Made by a program: the position numbers and the translations under genes
DNA from: Streptomyces radiopugnans
Lineage (GTDB): Bacteria > Actinomycetota > Actinomycetes > Streptomycetales > Streptomycetaceae
Assembly (NCBI RefSeq): GCF_900110735.1
Contig: NZ_FOET01000003.1
Coordinates: 533,945 to 597,944 of the forward strand
Reading direction: 5' to 3'
DNA length: 64,000 nt
Notes under the pieces: generated by a model
The model's input: the letters and a program-made list of their open reading frames with translations, nothing else
Database searches by the model: none
Told to the model about the DNA's origin: nothing
In this document: one piece after another, positions 30,022 through 39,739 of the stretch
Layout of the letters: every line of letters starts with the position of its first letter
Position numbering within the stretch: position 1 is the stretch's first letter

Positions 30022-31248
30022 GTGCACCGGCTCTACGAGTTCCTACGCAGGCATCCCACCCTGGTCGACGGGGCGTGGGCCGCCGTCCTGCTGGTGATGT
30101 CGGGCGTGTGGCTCGTCGGGATCATGACGCATCCGCCGTCGGCCGATTCGCTGGGACAGGGGGACGTGCAGCAGGCCGCCTCCGTCCCGATCGCCCTCGC
30201 GCTGTGCACCGTGGTGGCCCTGCGCCGCCGGGCGCCGGAGAAGATGCTGCTGCTGGCCACCGGGGCGGGGCTGGCGGAGGTGGTGACGGGCGCGTTCCCG
30301 GTGCCGGCCAACTTCGCGCTGCTGGTGATCGTCTTCACCAACGCCTCCCGCAACGTCCGCTGGGCCTCCCGCTTCGCCCTCGCCGGAGCCCTGACCGCGC
30401 CCACCGTCCACACCCTGCGCTGGCCCAACGAGGGCCAGGGCACCGCCGCCGCGGTGCTGGGCACGGTCTTCCTCACCGCCACCTTCCTGCTGGCCTGGGT
30501 GCTGGGCGACTCGCTGCGCACCCGGCGCGCGTACTACGCGCAGCTGGAGGAGCGGGCCGCCCGCCTGGAGCGGGAGCGCGAGGCGCAGGCCAAGGTCGCC
30601 GTCGCCGCCGAGCGCGCCCGGATAGCGCGCGAGCTGCACGACGTGGTCGCGCACAACGTCTCGGTGATGGTCGTCCAGGCCGACGGCGCCGCCTACGTCA
30701 TGGACACCGCGCCCGAGCAGGCCCGGCAGGCGCTGGAGACCATCTCCGGCACCGGGCGCCAGGCGCTGTCGGAGATGCGCAGACTGCTGGGCGTGCTGCG
30801 CACCGGGGAGCACTCCGAGAGCGGCGAGTACGTGCCCCAGCCCGGTGTCGAGCAGCTCGCCGACCTCGTCGAGCAGGTGCGCGGCGCGGGCCTGACCGTG
30901 GACTTCCGCGTCGAGGGCACCCCCCGGCCGCTGCCCAGCAGCGTCGAGCTGACCGCGTACCGCATCGTGCAGGAGGCGCTGACCAACACCCGCAAGCACG
31001 GCGGCCCGGACGTCGGCGCGACGGTGCGGCTGACCTACGGCGCCGACGACCTGACCCTGCTGGCCGAGGACGACGGCCGCGGCGCGCAGCGCGAGCTGTA
31101 CGAGGTCGGCGGGCTGGACGGCCTCGGCCAGGGGCTGATCGGGATGCGCGAGCGCGTCGGCATGGTCGGCGGCAGCCTGGACGCCGGACCGCGGCCCGGC
31201 GGCGGCTTCCGGATCAGCGCGGTGCTGCCGCTGAAGAGCACCGGGTGA
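30022..31248 (+). CDS. two-component sensor histidine kinase (NarX/DesK type)
   Basis: Membrane sensor of 408 aa. Four or five hydrophobic segments (about 18-150) are followed by a coiled linker (AQLEERAARLERERE), a HisKA_3 dimerisation helix with H206 in RIARELHDVVAHNVSVM, and a HATPase domain (IVQEALTNTRKHGG; DDGRG; GLGQGLIGMRERV). The signal is unknown. GTG 30022 lies seven bases after TACGCT, so leaderless. Pairs with the response regulator 95 bp downstream. Confidence 0.93.
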   Translation: MHRLYEFLRRHPTLVDGAWAAVLLVMSGVWLVGIMTHPPSADSLGQGDVQQAASVPIALALCTVVALRRRAPEKMLLLATGAGLAEVVTGAFPVPANFALLVIVFTNASRNVRWASRFALAGALTAPTVHTLRWPNEGQGTAAAVLGTVFLTATFLLAWVLGDSLRTRRAYYAQLEERAARLEREREAQAKVAVAAERARIARELHDVVAHNVSVMVVQADGAAYVMDTAPEQARQALETISGTGRQALSEMRRLLGVLRTGEHSESGEYVPQPGVEQLADLVEQVRGAGLTVDFRVEGTPRPLPSSVELTAYRIVQEALTNTRKHGGPDVGATVRLTYGADDLTLLAEDDGRGAQRELYEVGGLDGLGQGLIGMRERVGMVGGSLDAGPRPGGGFRISAVLPLKSTG

Positions 31249-31343
31249 ACGGCCCCGCGCGGAGCGCACCGCCCGCCGCACCGTCCGACGGCGCCGTCCG
31301 CCGCCGCGCCGTCCTGCCCGACGAAACAGCCCCAGGGGAGACC

Positions 31344-32030
31344 ATGACCGTCCGTGTGATGCTCGTCGACGACCAGGCGCTCCTGCGCACCGGCTTCCGC
31401 ATGGTGCTGGACGCCCAGCCGGACATGGAGGTCGTCGCCGAGGCCGGGGACGGCGCCGAGGCGCTGGAGAAGCTCCGCGCCACGGCCGTGGACGTGGTGC
31501 TGATGGACGTGCGGATGCCCCGTCTCGACGGGGTCGAGGCCACCCGCCGCATCTGCGAGGGGGGCGAGGGCGGCCCCGGCAGTCCCCGGGTGCTGATCCT
31601 GACCACCTTCGACCTCGACGAGTACGCCTTCTCCGCCCTGCGGGCCGGGGCCGGCGGCTTCCTCCTCAAGGACGTGCCGCCCGGCGAGCTGCTGGCCGCG
31701 ATCCGCGCCGTCCACAGCGGCGACGCGGTGGTCGCCCCCTCCACCACCCGCCGCCTCCTCGACCGCTTCGCCTCCCTGCTGCCCGCCGCATCCGAACGGC
31801 CCGCCCCCAAGGAGCTGGAACGGCTGACGGACCGCGAGCGCGAGGTGCTGCTGCTGGTGGCCCAGGGACTGTCGAACGGCGAGATCGCCCGGCGCCTGGT
31901 GCTCTCGGAGGCCACCGTCAAGACGCACGTGGGCCGCATCCTCACCAAGCTGGAGCTGCGCGACCGGGTGCAGGCGGTGGTGCTGGCCTACGAGACGGGG
32001 CTGGTGCGGGCGGGCGGCGGGGGCGCCTGA
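31344..32030 (+). CDS. NarL/LuxR-type response regulator
   Basis: Response regulator of 228 aa. Receiver domain 1-122 with phosphoacceptor D55 (VVLMDVRMPRLDG) and conserved VLILTTFDLDEYAF and FLLKDVPPGEL. The C-terminal LuxR helix-turn-helix (about 160-220) is LTDREREVLLLVAQGLSNGEIARRL, SEATVKTHVGRILTKL. ATG 31344 has GGGGAG upstream. Cognate partner of the preceding sensor; targets unknown. Confidence 0.94.
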   Translation: MTVRVMLVDDQALLRTGFRMVLDAQPDMEVVAEAGDGAEALEKLRATAVDVVLMDVRMPRLDGVEATRRICEGGEGGPGSPRVLILTTFDLDEYAFSALRAGAGGFLLKDVPPGELLAAIRAVHSGDAVVAPSTTRRLLDRFASLLPAASERPAPKELERLTDREREVLLLVAQGLSNGEIARRLVLSEATVKTHVGRILTKLELRDRVQAVVLAYETGLVRAGGGGA

Positions 32031-32052
32031 GGGCCGGCGCTCCCGGAGGGTC

Positions 32053-32076
32053 CCGGGTCCCGGGGCTCGGACCCGG
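32053..32076. terminator. hairpin between convergent genes
   Basis: CCGGGTCC (32053-32060) pairs perfectly with GGACCCGG (32069-32076). It lies between the response regulator and the convergent lyase gene. No adjacent T-tract; weak candidate. Confidence 0.35.
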
Positions 32077-32099
32077 AAGACCCCGGGCTCGGAGGGCTT

Positions 32100-33350
32100 T
32101 CAGACCCCGCCGGCCGCACCCCGCTCCGGGACGCGGGCGAGGAAGCCGTACAGCGCGTCGCGTACGTCCTGCGGGCCCCAGCGCAGCCCCGGAGCGCCCA
32201 CCGTCACCTCGGTCACGGCCGTCCCCGGCGGACCGGGCGCACCCGGCGCGTCCCAGACGCGGAACAGCACCGTCCCGTCCTCCTCGGCCTGCCGCACCCC
32301 CGCCTCCGTCAGCCCGTCGGCGCCGTACGGCAGCCACACCTGGAACTGGTGGGTGTGCGGCTCGGCCGGATGGATCCGGAACCACGGCGTCCCGGCCTCC
32401 GCCAGCCCCTCCCGCAGCGCCGCCGCGACCATCGTGGCGTGGGCGGTGTACCGGGGCAGCCGGGGCAGTTCCCGCTCCAGCCCCACCAGGGCGGACAGCG
32501 CGGCGGGCCACTGCTGGAAGACCTGCCCGCCGTAGCGGTGCCGCCAGGCGCGCGCCTCCGCCACGAAGTCCGCGGGACCGGCCAGGGCGGCGCCCGAGAG
32601 GCCGCCGAGGGACTTGTAGAAGGACACGTACACGCTGTCGGCCAGAGCGGCGATCTCCGGGAGCGTGCGCCCGAAGTGCGTGGTGCACTCCCACAGCCGC
32701 GCGCCGTCGAAGTGCACCACCGCGTCCCGCTCCCGCGCGGCCTCGGCAACCGCCACCAGCTCGTCCCACGTCGGCAGCACGAAACCGGCGTCGCGCAGCG
32801 GGAGTTCGAGCATCAGCGTGCCGAAGGGCTCCTCCAGCTCCCGTACCTCCTCGGCGGTGGGCGGGCGCGCCTCGGTGGTGGGGTGCACGGTGCCCAGCCC
32901 GCTCAGCCGCCCCAGCGCGCCCCGCTCGTGGCGCTCGGGGTGCGCCACCGGGTGCAGGGCGACGACCGGGTTGCCGGTACGGCCCGCCCAGCAGCGCAGG
33001 GCGACCTGCTGGGCCATGGTGCCGGTGGGGAAGAACGCGGCGGCCTCGTGGCCCAGCACGGCGGCGGTGCGCTCCTCCAGGCGGGCGACGATCCCGTCGC
33101 CGTAGATGTCGGGGCTGCCGTCCAGGTCGTACACCTCGGCGCCCTCCTCCGCCAGCCGGGCCAGCCGCCCGGCGAGCGTGCCGTCCACCGGGCCGTCGGA
33201 CAGCTTCCGCCGCGCCGCGGTCCACGCCGCGAGCCTGCGGGCCCGCTCGGCCTCGGCGTCCCCTGCCCCGGATCCCCCTGCCCCGGTGCCTCCTGCTCCG
33301 GTGCCTCCGCGCGCTTGCTCTGCTTCTCCGGTTTCCTCGTCAGCGGTCAT
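32100..33350 (-). CDS. PLP-dependent beta-eliminating lyase / threonine aldolase-like
   Basis: Fold-type I PLP enzyme of the low-specificity threonine aldolase group, 416 aa. Motifs: FFPTGTMAQQVALRCWAGR (cofactor contact), VVHFDGARLWEC with the PLP-binding Asp, and SVYVSFYKSLGGLSGAAL with the Schiff-base lysine. The N-terminal 40 residues contain a GGTGAGGTGAGGSGAG low-complexity run. Threonine cleavage to glycine and acetaldehyde is the likely activity but other beta-eliminations are possible. Confidence 0.88.
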   Translation of the reverse strand: MTADEETGEAEQARGGTGAGGTGAGGSGAGDAEAERARRLAAWTAARRKLSDGPVDGTLAGRLARLAEEGAEVYDLDGSPDIYGDGIVARLEERTAAVLGHEAAAFFPTGTMAQQVALRCWAGRTGNPVVALHPVAHPERHERGALGRLSGLGTVHPTTEARPPTAEEVRELEEPFGTLMLELPLRDAGFVLPTWDELVAVAEAARERDAVVHFDGARLWECTTHFGRTLPEIAALADSVYVSFYKSLGGLSGAALAGPADFVAEARAWRHRYGGQVFQQWPAALSALVGLERELPRLPRYTAHATMVAAALREGLAEAGTPWFRIHPAEPHTHQFQVWLPYGADGLTEAGVRQAEEDGTVLFRVWDAPGAPGPPGTAVTEVTVGAPGLRWGPQDVRDALYGFLARVPERGAAGGV

Positions 33351-33435
33351 GCGCCCGATGATCCCCCACCGCGCAGGCCCGGCGCCGGTCTTTTCCCCAC
33401 CGGTCCCCGCCGGCCCCCGCCGACCCGGCGGGACC

Positions 33436-34545
33436 TCAGCGCAGCACCGCCTCCAGGAAGTCGCTGCCCAGCCGCGCCACGACGGTGACGTCCAGGCGGT
33501 GCTGCACGTACCGCCCGTGCCTGCGCGTCGTCAGCAGCCCCGCCTCCCGCAGCGCCTTCAGGTGCCGGGAGACCTCCGGCGCGGTGATCCCCAGCCCGTT
33601 CGCCAGCTCACCGGTGGTGTACGGGGCGCGGGCCAGGCTGCGGCACAGCCGGATCCGCACCGGGTGGGCCAGGGCCTCCAGACGGCGCTCCATCACCTCC
33701 ACCGATCCCGGGCCCGCGCGCAGCTCGCGCGAGGCGACCGGGTACTCGATCACCGGCCGCCAGCCCGGGGCGTGCAGCACCAGCAGATGGGGCCAGCCGA
33801 AGGCGGTGGGCACCAGGGTCATCCCCGGCCCGACGGCCGGGTCCACCGCCGTCGTCCGGCCCTGCGCCAGCTTGTCGACGACCACGCGCCGCCCGCCGCC
33901 GTCCTCCTCCACGGTGATCGCGGACGACGCGGCGGCCAGCGCCTCGGCCAGCCCCCTGCGCCGCAGCAGGTCCGTCTTGTGCCGGGCGTCGGCGGCGAGC
34001 TGCCCGCGCACCCGCTGCCAGGTGTCGGCGAAGAACGCCCGGTCGCAGTCCTCCAGCAGCCGCCGTATCCAGGCCCGCACGGCGGGCGGGTCCGCCAGCA
34101 GGTGCCGCACGAACTCCAGTTGCTTGGGCCCGCGCGCCGCGGCCCGCTCCAGGGCCCGCCGCCGGGCCCCCTCGTCGACCAGCGGGGAGGGACCCTCGCC
34201 GCTGTAGTCGGCGGAGCAGTTGATCTCCAGCGCGGCCCGGACGTACCGCTCGTCGTCCAGCCGGTCCACGGAGTCCAGCTCCTCGGCGAGCGTGGCGCCG
34301 GGCCGGGGACCGCCGGGCAGCAGGATGTCGGAGCGGGTGGAGCGCCACAGGATGTCCGCGTCGGAGAGCCGCCCGGCGAGGTCCGGTTCGAGCCCGGCGA
34401 GCGTCGTGGTCGTCCAGCCGTGCAGCCCGGGGTGGTGCGAGGGCTCGGAGAGGGCGTGCAGGGCGGCGCTCAGCTCCGCCAGCGGGGAGGGGGAGAAGAC
34501 GACGTGCTCCCCGGGCAGGCCGGTGATGTCGATGACCAGGCTCAT
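33436..34545 (-). CDS. DUF5937 and ArsR winged-helix regulator
   Basis: Transcription factor of 369 aa with the DUF5937 domain in the N-terminal two thirds and an ArsR-type winged helix at the C-terminus (about 285-360: RRLEALAHPVRIRLCRSL, GITAPEVSRHLKALREAGLL, RRHGRYVQHRLD). The ligand is unknown. It is divergent from a tiny gene at 34645. Confidence 0.88.
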   Translation of the reverse strand: MSLVIDITGLPGEHVVFSPSPLAELSAALHALSEPSHHPGLHGWTTTTLAGLEPDLAGRLSDADILWRSTRSDILLPGGPRPGATLAEELDSVDRLDDERYVRAALEINCSADYSGEGPSPLVDEGARRRALERAAARGPKQLEFVRHLLADPPAVRAWIRRLLEDCDRAFFADTWQRVRGQLAADARHKTDLLRRRGLAEALAAASSAITVEEDGGGRRVVVDKLAQGRTTAVDPAVGPGMTLVPTAFGWPHLLVLHAPGWRPVIEYPVASRELRAGPGSVEVMERRLEALAHPVRIRLCRSLARAPYTTGELANGLGITAPEVSRHLKALREAGLLTTRRHGRYVQHRLDVTVVARLGSDFLEAVLR

Positions 34546-34644
34546 GGGGCCATCCTGCCCGTCGCCGGCCGCGCCCCCGCCGTCGTTTGACGGCCGGGGT
34601 CAATCCGCGTGCCCGGCCGCCGCGGGCGGGCGCAGCGTGGGGGC

Positions 34645-34854
34645 ATGAGCTTCCAAGCCGAGTACGCACTCGCCCAGTACCGGGCCGCCCGGCACGGGCA
34701 GGAACCGCCGCCCCTGCCGGGCCTTGCCGACCCGCGCGCCGGCCGGGAGTTCCGGGACGCCCTCCTGGACTCCCGGCCCGCTCCCCGCCCCGCCGTACCG
34801 CTCCTCGCGCGTCTGCGCCGGGCGCTGCCGGCCCGGCGGCGGGAGCCCTGCTGA
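34645..34854 (+). CDS. small protein, unknown function
   Basis: A 69-codon ORF (MSFQAEYALAQYRAARHGQEP) with good third-position GC bias and a GTGGGGGC sequence ahead of ATG. The N-terminal 20 residues are helical and hydrophilic; the rest is Pro/Arg-rich. It lies 99 bp from the divergent DUF5937 regulator. No family recognised; may be a real small gene but the evidence is modest. Confidence 0.5.
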   Translation: MSFQAEYALAQYRAARHGQEPPPLPGLADPRAGREFRDALLDSRPAPRPAVPLLARLRRALPARRREPC

Positions 34855-35027
34855 CCGGGCGGCCGCCTGCCCGGCGAGGCCCGGAGCCCCGCGCCGGCCC
34901 GTCCCGCGCCCGTCCCTGCCCGTCCCGCCCGGCGGGCGGGCGGGACGGGGAGCCGGCGAGTCCGCGTAGCATGGCAGCAATCGTCCGGTACCGGGTCCTG
35001 CGGACTGGAACGGAAGGCCGAGCTCAC

Positions 35028-35939
35028 GTGAACCAACCTCCCTCCGGCGCCGCCGGGGACCGTCCCGCGCGCCTGACCGTCGGCGTCGTCGGCGCGGGCC
35101 GCGTCGGCCCCGCCCTGGCCGCGGCCCTCGCCCTGGCCGGGCACCGCCCGGTGGCCGCATCCGGCGTCTCCGACGCCTCCCGCCGCCGGGCCGAGGCCCT
35201 GCTGCCGGGGGTGCCGCTGGTGGAGCCCGCCGAGGTCCTGGCCCGCGCCGACCTCGTCCTGCTCACCGTCCCCGACGACGCCCTGCCCGCCCTGGCCGCG
35301 GGCCTGGCCGAGACCGGCGCCGTACGCCCCGGACAGCTGCTGGCGCACGCCTCGGGCCGCTACGGCACCGCCGTCCTCGACCCCGCGACGCGGGCCGGGG
35401 CCCTGCCGCTGGCGCTGCACCCGGTGATGACGTTCACCGGCACACCCGTGGACGTGCAGCGGCTGGCGGGCTGCTCCTTCGGCGTCACCGCGCCCGAGGA
35501 GCTGCGCCTGGCCGCCGAGGCCCTGGTCATCGAGATGGGCGGGGAACCGGAGTGGATCGCCGAGGAGGCCCGCCCGCTCTACCACGCGGCCCTGGCCCTC
35601 GGCGCCAACCACCTGGTCACCCTGGTCGCCCAGGCCATGGAACTGCTGCGCACCGCCGGGGTCTCCGCACCCGACCGGATGCTCGGCCCGCTGCTCGGCG
35701 CGGCCCTGGACAACGCCCTGCGCTCCGGCGACGCCGCGCTGACCGGCCCGGTCGCCCGGGGTGACGCCGGTACGGTCGCCGCCCACATCGCCGAGCTGCG
35801 CCGCCACGCCCCGCAGGCGGTGGCGGGCTACCTCGCGATGGCCCGCACCACCGCCGACCGGGCCCTGGCCGGCGGACTGCTCAGGCCTGAACTGGCCGAG
35901 GACCTGCTGGAGGTCCTCTCCGACGGGGGTACCCGGTGA
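35028..35939 (+). CDS. Rossmann-like and DUF2520 domain protein
   Basis: NAD(P)-binding dehydrogenase-like protein (303 aa) that typically precedes panC in actinobacteria. Rossmann motif [19 protein letters not shown] (about 18-36), then [15 protein letters not shown] and [11 protein letters not shown]; the DUF2520 helical domain has [19 protein letters not shown]. The fold resembles ketopantoate/P5C reductases, so a ketopantoate-reductase role beside panC is possible. GTG 35028 with GGAAGG upstream; the stop overlaps panC (GTGA). Confidence 0.87.
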   Translation: MNQPPSGAAGDRPARLTVGVVGAGRVGPALAAALALAGHRPVAASGVSDASRRRAEALLPGVPLVEPAEVLARADLVLLTVPDDALPALAAGLAETGAVRPGQLLAHASGRYGTAVLDPATRAGALPLALHPVMTFTGTPVDVQRLAGCSFGVTAPEELRLAAEALVIEMGGEPEWIAEEARPLYHAALALGANHLVTLVAQAMELLRTAGVSAPDRMLGPLLGAALDNALRSGDAALTGPVARGDAGTVAAHIAELRRHAPQAVAGYLAMARTTADRALAGGLLRPELAEDLLEVLSDGGTR

Positions 35940-36889
35940 CCGGACCGACCGCCGACCACAGGAGCCCAGCCGTGCCCGCGCCCGCAGCCGAACCCACACC
36001 CGTACCCGTCCTGCACACCGCCGCCGGGCTGCGCGCCCTGCCGCGCCGGGGGCGGCGGGCGGTGGTGATGACGATGGGCGCCCTGCACGAGGGCCACGCG
36101 GCCCTGGTCCGCGCCGCCCGGGAGAGGACCGGGGCCGAGGGGCAGGTGGTGGTCACCGTCTTCGTCAACCCGCTGCAGTTCGGCGCGGGCGAGGACCTGG
36201 ACCGCTATCCGCGCACCCTGGACGCGGACGTCGTGGTGGCCGCGGGCGCGGGCGCCGACGCCGTCTTCGCGCCGCCGGTGGAGGAGGTCTACCCCGGCGG
36301 GGAGCCGGAGGTGAGGATCAGCGCGGGCCCGATGGGCGAGCGCCTGGAGGGCGCCAGCCGGCCCGGCCACTTCGACGGGATGCTCACCGTCGTGGCCAAG
36401 CTGCTCCACCTCACCGCCCCCGACCTGGCGCTCTACGGGGAGAAGGACGCCCAGCAGCTCGCCCTGATCACCCGGATGGTGCGCGATCTGAACTTCCCCG
36501 TGGAGGTCGAGGGCGTCCCCACCGTGCGCGAGCCCGACGGCCTGGCCCTCTCCAGCCGCAACCGCTACCTGTCGGAGGCCGAGCGCACCACCGCCCTGGC
36601 CCTCTCGCGCGCCCTGTTCGCCGGACGCGACGCGGTGGCCGCGGGCGGGGCGGGTCCGCGCGAGGTGCGCCAGGCCGCCGAGGCCGTACTGGCGGAGGCC
36701 GGGCGGGCGCGGCCGCCGCTGGTGCCGGACTACCTGGCGCTGGTGGACCCGGCCCACTTCACGGAGATCCCGGCGGAGCCCGGCGCCTACGAGGGCGAGG
36801 CCGTGCTCGCGGTCGCGGCGCGGGTGGGCACCACACGACTGATCGACAACGTCCGGCTGCGCCTCGGACGCCCCGGAGGGGTTCGGTGA
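35936..36889 (+). CDS. panC: pantoate-beta-alanine ligase
   Basis: Last step of pantothenate synthesis, 317 aa with an Ala/Pro-rich N-terminal extension of about 25 residues. Nucleotidyltransferase motifs: [37 protein letters not shown] and SSRNRYLS. Coupled upstream and downstream by GTGA overlaps. The product feeds CoaX, encoded three genes later in the same operon. Confidence 0.97.
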   Translation: MTGPTADHRSPAVPAPAAEPTPVPVLHTAAGLRALPRRGRRAVVMTMGALHEGHAALVRAARERTGAEGQVVVTVFVNPLQFGAGEDLDRYPRTLDADVVVAAGAGADAVFAPPVEEVYPGGEPEVRISAGPMGERLEGASRPGHFDGMLTVVAKLLHLTAPDLALYGEKDAQQLALITRMVRDLNFPVEVEGVPTVREPDGLALSSRNRYLSEAERTTALALSRALFAGRDAVAAGGAGPREVRQAAEAVLAEAGRARPPLVPDYLALVDPAHFTEIPAEPGAYEGEAVLAVAARVGTTRLIDNVRLRLGRPGGVR

Positions 36890-38589
36890 ACGGGATGACG
36901 GCAGGCCTGCGGCTGGACGCGCCGCGCTCCGGCTGGGCCATCGCCGCGGACGTGGTGGTGGTCGGCTCCGGAGTGGCCGGCCTGACCGCCGCGCTGCGCT
37001 GCGCGGCCTCCGGCCGCAAGACGGTGATCGTCACCAAGGCCCGGCTGGACGCCGGCTCCACGCGCTGGGCGCAGGGCGGGATCGCCGCCGCGCTGGGCGA
37101 GGGCGACACCCCCGGCCAGCACCTGGACGACACCCTGGTCGCGGGCGCGGGCCTGTGCGACGAGGAGGCGGTGCGCACCCTGGTCACCGAGGGGCCGGAC
37201 GCGGTACGGCGGCTGATCGCCGCCGGGGCGCGGTTCGACACCTCCGCCGAGACCGGCCGGATCGCCCTGACCCGCGAGGGCGGCCACCACCGCCGCCGCA
37301 TCGCCCACGCGGGCGGCGACGCGACCGGCGCGGAGATATCCCGAGCCCTGGTGGCGGCCGTACGCGACGCCGGGATAGAGACGGTGGAGAACGCCCTCGT
37401 CCTGGACCTGCTCAAGGACGCCGGCGGGCACGCCGCGGGCGTCTCCCTCCATGTGATGGGCGAGGGGCGGCACGACGGCGTGGGCGCCGTCCACGCCCCG
37501 GCGGTGGTGCTGGCCACCGGCGGAATGGGCCAGGTGTTCTCCGCGACCACCAACCCGTCCGTCTCCACCGGCGACGGCGTCGCGCTGGCGCTGCGGGCGG
37601 GCGCGGAGGTCTCCGACCTGGAGTTCGTCCAGTTCCACCCGACCGTGCTCTACCTGGGCCCGGGCAGCGAGGGCCAGCAACCGCTGGTGTCGGAGGCCGT
37701 ACGCGGCGAGGGCGCGCACCTCGTCGACGCCGATGGCGAGCGCTTCATGGTCGGGCAGCACGAACTGGCCGAGCTGGCACCGCGCGACATCGTCGCCAAG
37801 GGCATCATGCGGCGGATGCGCGAGCGGGGCGCCGACTGCATGTACCTGGACGCCCGGCACTTCGGCGCACGGATGTGGCAGGAGCGGTTCCCCACCATCC
37901 TCGCCGCCTGCCGCGCCCACGGCATCGACCCGGTCACCGAGCCGGTCCCGGTCGCGCCCGCCGCGCACTACGCCTCCGGCGGCGTGCGCACCGACCTGGC
38001 GGGCCGCACCACCGTGCCCGGCCTGTACGCGTGCGGCGAGGTCGCCTGCACGGGCGTGCACGGCGCCAACCGGCTGGCCTCCAACTCCCTGCTGGAGGGC
38101 CTGGTCTTCGCCGAGCGGATCGCCGCCGACATCGCCCGCACCCCCGTGCGGACCCCGGCCCCCGCGGACCCCGGCGACCTCGCGGGCACGCGGACCGTTC
38201 CGCTGCCGCCCGCCGAGGCGCGGTACGCGATCCAGCGCACCATGACGGCCGGTGCCGGGGTGCTGCGCTCCGCGGAGAGCCTGGCGCGGGCCGTGGAGGA
38301 GCTGGCGGCGCTGGCGCCGGACGAGACCGGCAAGCCGGCCGAGCCCGGTGTCGAGACCTGGGAGGCGGCCAACCTCCACCTCGTCGCCGGTGTCCTGGTC
38401 GCCGCGGCCCTGCGCCGTACCGAGACCCGCGGCTGCCACTGGCGCGAGGACCACCCCGAACGGGACGACGATTCCTGGCGCCGGCACCTGGTCGTCGCCC
38501 TGCGTCCCACCGCCGGGGGCTCCGAACTCGCCGTCGGTACGACCGACTCGACCGCGTTTCCCCCGGTCACGGGCGGGGGGACACCATGA
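36886..38589 (+). CDS. nadB: L-aspartate oxidase
   Basis: FAD enzyme (567 aa) that oxidises aspartate to iminoaspartate for NAD synthesis. FAD motif [15 protein letters not shown] (about 24-38), [50 protein letters not shown] and [13 protein letters not shown] with the catalytic arginine. GTG overlaps the panC stop. nadA is not in the window. The stop codon overlaps the start of a 30-codon ORF that leads into nadC. Confidence 0.96.
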   Translation: MNGMTAGLRLDAPRSGWAIAADVVVVGSGVAGLTAALRCAASGRKTVIVTKARLDAGSTRWAQGGIAAALGEGDTPGQHLDDTLVAGAGLCDEEAVRTLVTEGPDAVRRLIAAGARFDTSAETGRIALTREGGHHRRRIAHAGGDATGAEISRALVAAVRDAGIETVENALVLDLLKDAGGHAAGVSLHVMGEGRHDGVGAVHAPAVVLATGGMGQVFSATTNPSVSTGDGVALALRAGAEVSDLEFVQFHPTVLYLGPGSEGQQPLVSEAVRGEGAHLVDADGERFMVGQHELAELAPRDIVAKGIMRRMRERGADCMYLDARHFGARMWQERFPTILAACRAHGIDPVTEPVPVAPAAHYASGGVRTDLAGRTTVPGLYACGEVACTGVHGANRLASNSLLEGLVFAERIAADIARTPVRTPAPADPGDLAGTRTVPLPPAEARYAIQRTMTAGAGVLRSAESLARAVEELAALAPDETGKPAEPGVETWEAANLHLVAGVLVAAALRRTETRGCHWREDHPERDDDSWRRHLVVALRPTAGGSELAVGTTDSTAFPPVTGGGTP

Positions 38590-38678
38590 GCGTCGCACGC
38601 GCGGCCGCCGGGCCGCATGTCATCAGGAGCCCGCGCTGTGGCCGCGTGGGCGCAGAAGCCCACGAGGAGACACAGTGA
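38586..38678 (+). CDS. 30-aa ORF bridging nadB and nadC
   Basis: ATG 38586 overlaps the nadB stop (ATGA) and the ORF's own TGA (38676-38678) overlaps the nadC GTG start (GTGA). The peptide is [13 protein letters not shown]..., 30 residues, with one Cys and a His. It either couples translation of nadB to nadC across the 85-bp gap or acts as a regulatory leader peptide. No homologue known to me. Confidence 0.5.
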   Translation: MSVARAAAGPHVIRSPRCGRVGAEAHEETQ

Positions 38679-39739
38679 CCACCCCCAAGCCCGACGAACT
38701 TCCGCTGCTCCAGATCGGTTTCGGCCGTCCCGGCGAGGCGGTGAACGGCACCGGCGGGGGCTGCGGCGACGCCTGCGGCTGCGGCGGTGCGGACGACGGT
38801 CCCGACCTGGATCCGCTGGAGTGCGGTCTGGACCCGGACCTGGCCGCGCTGCTGGCGGACGCGGGCCTGGATCCGGTGCAGGTGGAGGACATCGCCCACA
38901 TGGCGATCGAGGAGGACCTCGACCAGGGCGTGGACGTCACCACCGTCGCGACCATCCCCGAGGACGCCGTCGCCACCGCCGACTTCACCGCCCGGGAGGC
39001 GGGCACCGTCGCCGGGCTGCGGATCGCCGAGGCGGTCCTGTCGGTGGTCTGCACCGAGGAGTTCGAGGTCGAGCGGCACGTCGAGGACGGCGACCGCGTC
39101 GAGGCGGGGCAGCGTCTGCTGTCGGTGCGCGCCCATACCCGTGATCTGCTCACCGGCGAGCGCAGCGCCCTCAACATCCTGTGCCGGCTGTCCGGTGTCG
39201 CCACGGCCACCCGCGCCTGGGCCGACGCGCTCGAGGGCACCGGCGCGAAGGTCCGCGACACCCGCAAGACCACCCCGGGGCTGCGCTCCCTGGAGAAGTA
39301 CGCGGTGCGCTGCGGCGGCGGGGTCAACCACCGGATGTCGCTGTCGGACGCCGCGTTGATCAAGGACAACCACGTGATCGCCGCGGGCGGGGTGGCCGAG
39401 GCGTTCAAGCGGGTGCGCGAGGAGTTCCCCGGCGTGCCGATCGAGGTGGAGGTGGACCGGCTGGACCAGATCGAGCCCGTCCTCGCCGAGGGCGCCGACC
39501 TGATCCTGCTGGACAACTTCACCCCCGGGCAGACGGCCGAGGCGGTCGCGCTGGTCGCCGGCCGGGCGAAGCTGGAGTCCTCCGGCCGCCTCACCCTGGC
39601 GAACGCCCGCGCGTACGCGGACACCGGCGTGGACTACCTGGCGGTCGGAGCGCTCACCCACTCCTCCCCGATCCTCGACATCGGCCTGGACCTGCGCGAC
39701 GAGGCCCGCGGCGGCGCGGACGGACAGGGGCGCGACTGA
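38675..39739 (+). CDS. nadC: nicotinate-nucleotide pyrophosphorylase (carboxylating)
   Basis: Quinolinate phosphoribosyltransferase (354 aa): quinolinate plus PRPP to nicotinate mononucleotide. Core blocks: AIEEDLDQGVDVTT, RSALNILCRLSGVAT, DTRKTTPGLRSLEKYAV, GGGVNHRMSLSDAALIKDNH and EVEVDRLDQ. The enzyme is usually about 285 aa; here a 60-residue N-terminal extension carries a Cys cluster (GGGCGDACGCGGADDG) that could bind metal. GAGGAG precedes GTG 38675. Stop overlaps coaX. Confidence 0.96.
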   Translation: MTTPKPDELPLLQIGFGRPGEAVNGTGGGCGDACGCGGADDGPDLDPLECGLDPDLAALLADAGLDPVQVEDIAHMAIEEDLDQGVDVTTVATIPEDAVATADFTAREAGTVAGLRIAEAVLSVVCTEEFEVERHVEDGDRVEAGQRLLSVRAHTRDLLTGERSALNILCRLSGVATATRAWADALEGTGAKVRDTRKTTPGLRSLEKYAVRCGGGVNHRMSLSDAALIKDNHVIAAGGVAEAFKRVREEFPGVPIEVEVDRLDQIEPVLAEGADLILLDNFTPGQTAEAVALVAGRAKLESSGRLTLANARAYADTGVDYLAVGALTHSSPILDIGLDLRDEARGGADGQGRD

